NCBI RefSeq assembly: GCF_001484965.1
Contig: NZ_LLYY01000031.1
Coordinates: forward strand, 1-53,013
DNA length: 53,013 nt
Direction of reading: 5' to 3'
Source of the DNA: Shouchella shacheensis
GTDB taxonomy: Bacteria; Bacillota; Bacilli; Bacillales; Bacillaceae_D
Positions 52,576-53,013 of the stretch are shown here, one piece after another. The position numbers and the translations under genes were made by a program. The notes under the pieces are model-generated. The model ran no database searches. It had not been told where the DNA came from and saw only the letters and a program-made list of their open reading frames with translations. How positions within the stretch are numbered: the first letter of the stretch is position 1; the number at the start of each line of letters is the position of its first letter.

Positions 52576-52612
52576 AAAAAAGAACCCGCTCAATGGCGGA
52601 TCCTTTTTTTAC
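52576..52612 (-). terminator. Terminator of the second 3D-domain gene
   Basis: On the minus strand AAAAGGATCCGCC, a short loop and GCGGGTTCTTTTTT form a terminator four bases after the stop at 52616. Confidence 0.82.
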
Positions 52613-52615
52613 CGA

Positions 52616-53013
52616 TTAATCAAGTACAGTTACGTTCACTGTTTGACGACCAAAGTTTAACGCTTCGCCTCTTGATTGAACATATAAATCAATTTTTTGA
52701 CCATTAATGGCGCCGCCAGTATCACCGGCGATGGCTTCACCGTAGCCTTCAACATGGACGCGGCTCCCAAGTGGAATGACGTCCGGGTCAACAGCTACGA
52801 CTTTTTGGTTCGGGTTGGCATTCAAATCAATGCCTGTAGCCGTTACGCCAGTGCATCCTTCACAATTGGCTGTATAAGCTGTTGCTTCCATTTGATAAGT
52901 TGCCTGTCCTTCATCAGCGGCAGGAGCTTGAGCAGCCTGTTCCTGCTCAGCTTGAGCTTGAGCGGCTTGTTCCCGCTCAGCTTGAGCTTGAGCAGCCTGT
53001 TCCCGCTCAGCTT
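52616..53013 (-). CDS. 3D-domain cell-wall protein, partial (5' end outside the window)
   Basis: The C-terminal 132 residues of a second 3D-domain protein. The 3D domain (last ~91 residues, METATAYTAN-like start written MEATAYTANCEGCTG) is very similar to that of the gene at 51126-52271, including VDPDVIPLGSRVHV and AGDTGGAINGQKIDL. Upstream lies an Ala/Gln/Glu repeat whose 10-residue unit AEREQAAQAQ appears at least three times before the window edge, encoded by 30-bp DNA repeats. In family members such a region is often a coiled-coil or linker between LysM or PG-binding domains and the 3D domain. The N-terminus is not visible. Confidence 0.88.
   Translation of the reverse strand, partial: AEREQAAQAQAEREQAAQAQAEQEQAAQAPAADEGQATYQMEATAYTANCEGCTGVTATGIDLNANPNQKVVAVDPDVIPLGSRVHVEGYGEAIAGDTGGAINGQKIDLYVQSRGEALNFGRQTVNVTVLD

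Larger units (their letters stand above)
52272..52615. promoter_or_regulatory. 344-base upstream region of the 3D-domain gene
   Basis: It contains, on the minus strand, a plausible TTTGTA-16-TATCAT promoter near 52354-52381, the WalR box at 52415-52431, one CTAGCTCC element and the terminator of the next gene. No other coding sequence is supported. Confidence 0.5.

Overview
The window is a chromosomal segment of an endospore-forming member of the Bacillaceae. The evidence is a germinant-receptor operon, a SpoIISA-type toxin, a CtsR-controlled clpE, a WalR-box promoter in front of a 3D-domain wall protein, a thi-box riboswitch ahead of ykoEDC-like genes, strong AGGAGG ribosome sites and frequent GTG/TTG starts. 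Base composition is intermediate (estimated by eye as near 48 % GC). Genus cannot be fixed from the sequence alone. No rRNA, tRNA, CRISPR array, insertion sequence or phage module was seen.

Layout. 1-2.0 kb: a Uma2-type nuclease, a Fic protein and a small coiled-coil protein. 2.1-14.5 kb: a long minus-strand spore-type region. It holds a gerA-gerB-gerC operon in which the gerC lipoprotein gene is duplicated in tandem, a two-helix small membrane protein, and four DUF3231 genes or remnants (two intact, one frameshifted, one degraded). It also holds an apparent six-gene operon of a DUF3231 protein, three small membrane proteins, a CBO0543-type membrane protein and a squalene/phytoene-synthase-family enzyme. 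15.0-25.1 kb: a glycolate-use locus on the minus strand, in transcription order iclR-type regulator, glcE, glcF, glcD, glcB (malate synthase G), a fumarylacetoacetate-hydrolase-family gene and an LctP-family permease. Together these would import glycolate, oxidise it to glyoxylate and condense that with acetyl-CoA to malate.

25.2-33.9 kb is a mixed stretch: a second Uma2 gene, a small conserved protein, exodeoxyribonuclease III, two luciferase-like oxidoreductases, an M20-type amidohydrolase, a spoIISA toxin gene with a previously overlooked short downstream gene that looks like its SpoIISB antitoxin, and a TetR regulator with an Eis-type acetyltransferase. 34-36.3 kb is clpE with an elaborate CtsR leader. 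At 36.4-37.2 kb lies a third Uma2 domain whose upstream Phd/YefM antitoxin-like part is broken by frameshifts.

37.3-42.6 kb: an acrylyl-CoA-reductase-type oxidoreductase diverges from a kynU-kynB-kynA operon that ends in a sodium-dependent amino-acid transporter, i.e. tryptophan uptake and conversion to anthranilate. 42.9-50.9 kb: a LOG-family protein, 3-methyladenine DNA glycosylase, a TPP-riboswitch-controlled ECF thiamine/precursor transporter (ykoE-ykoD-ykoC order), a HAD phosphatase, a branched-chain aminotransferase and a cation-diffusion-facilitator exporter. The window ends in two minus-strand 3D-domain cell-wall proteins, the last cut by the window edge.
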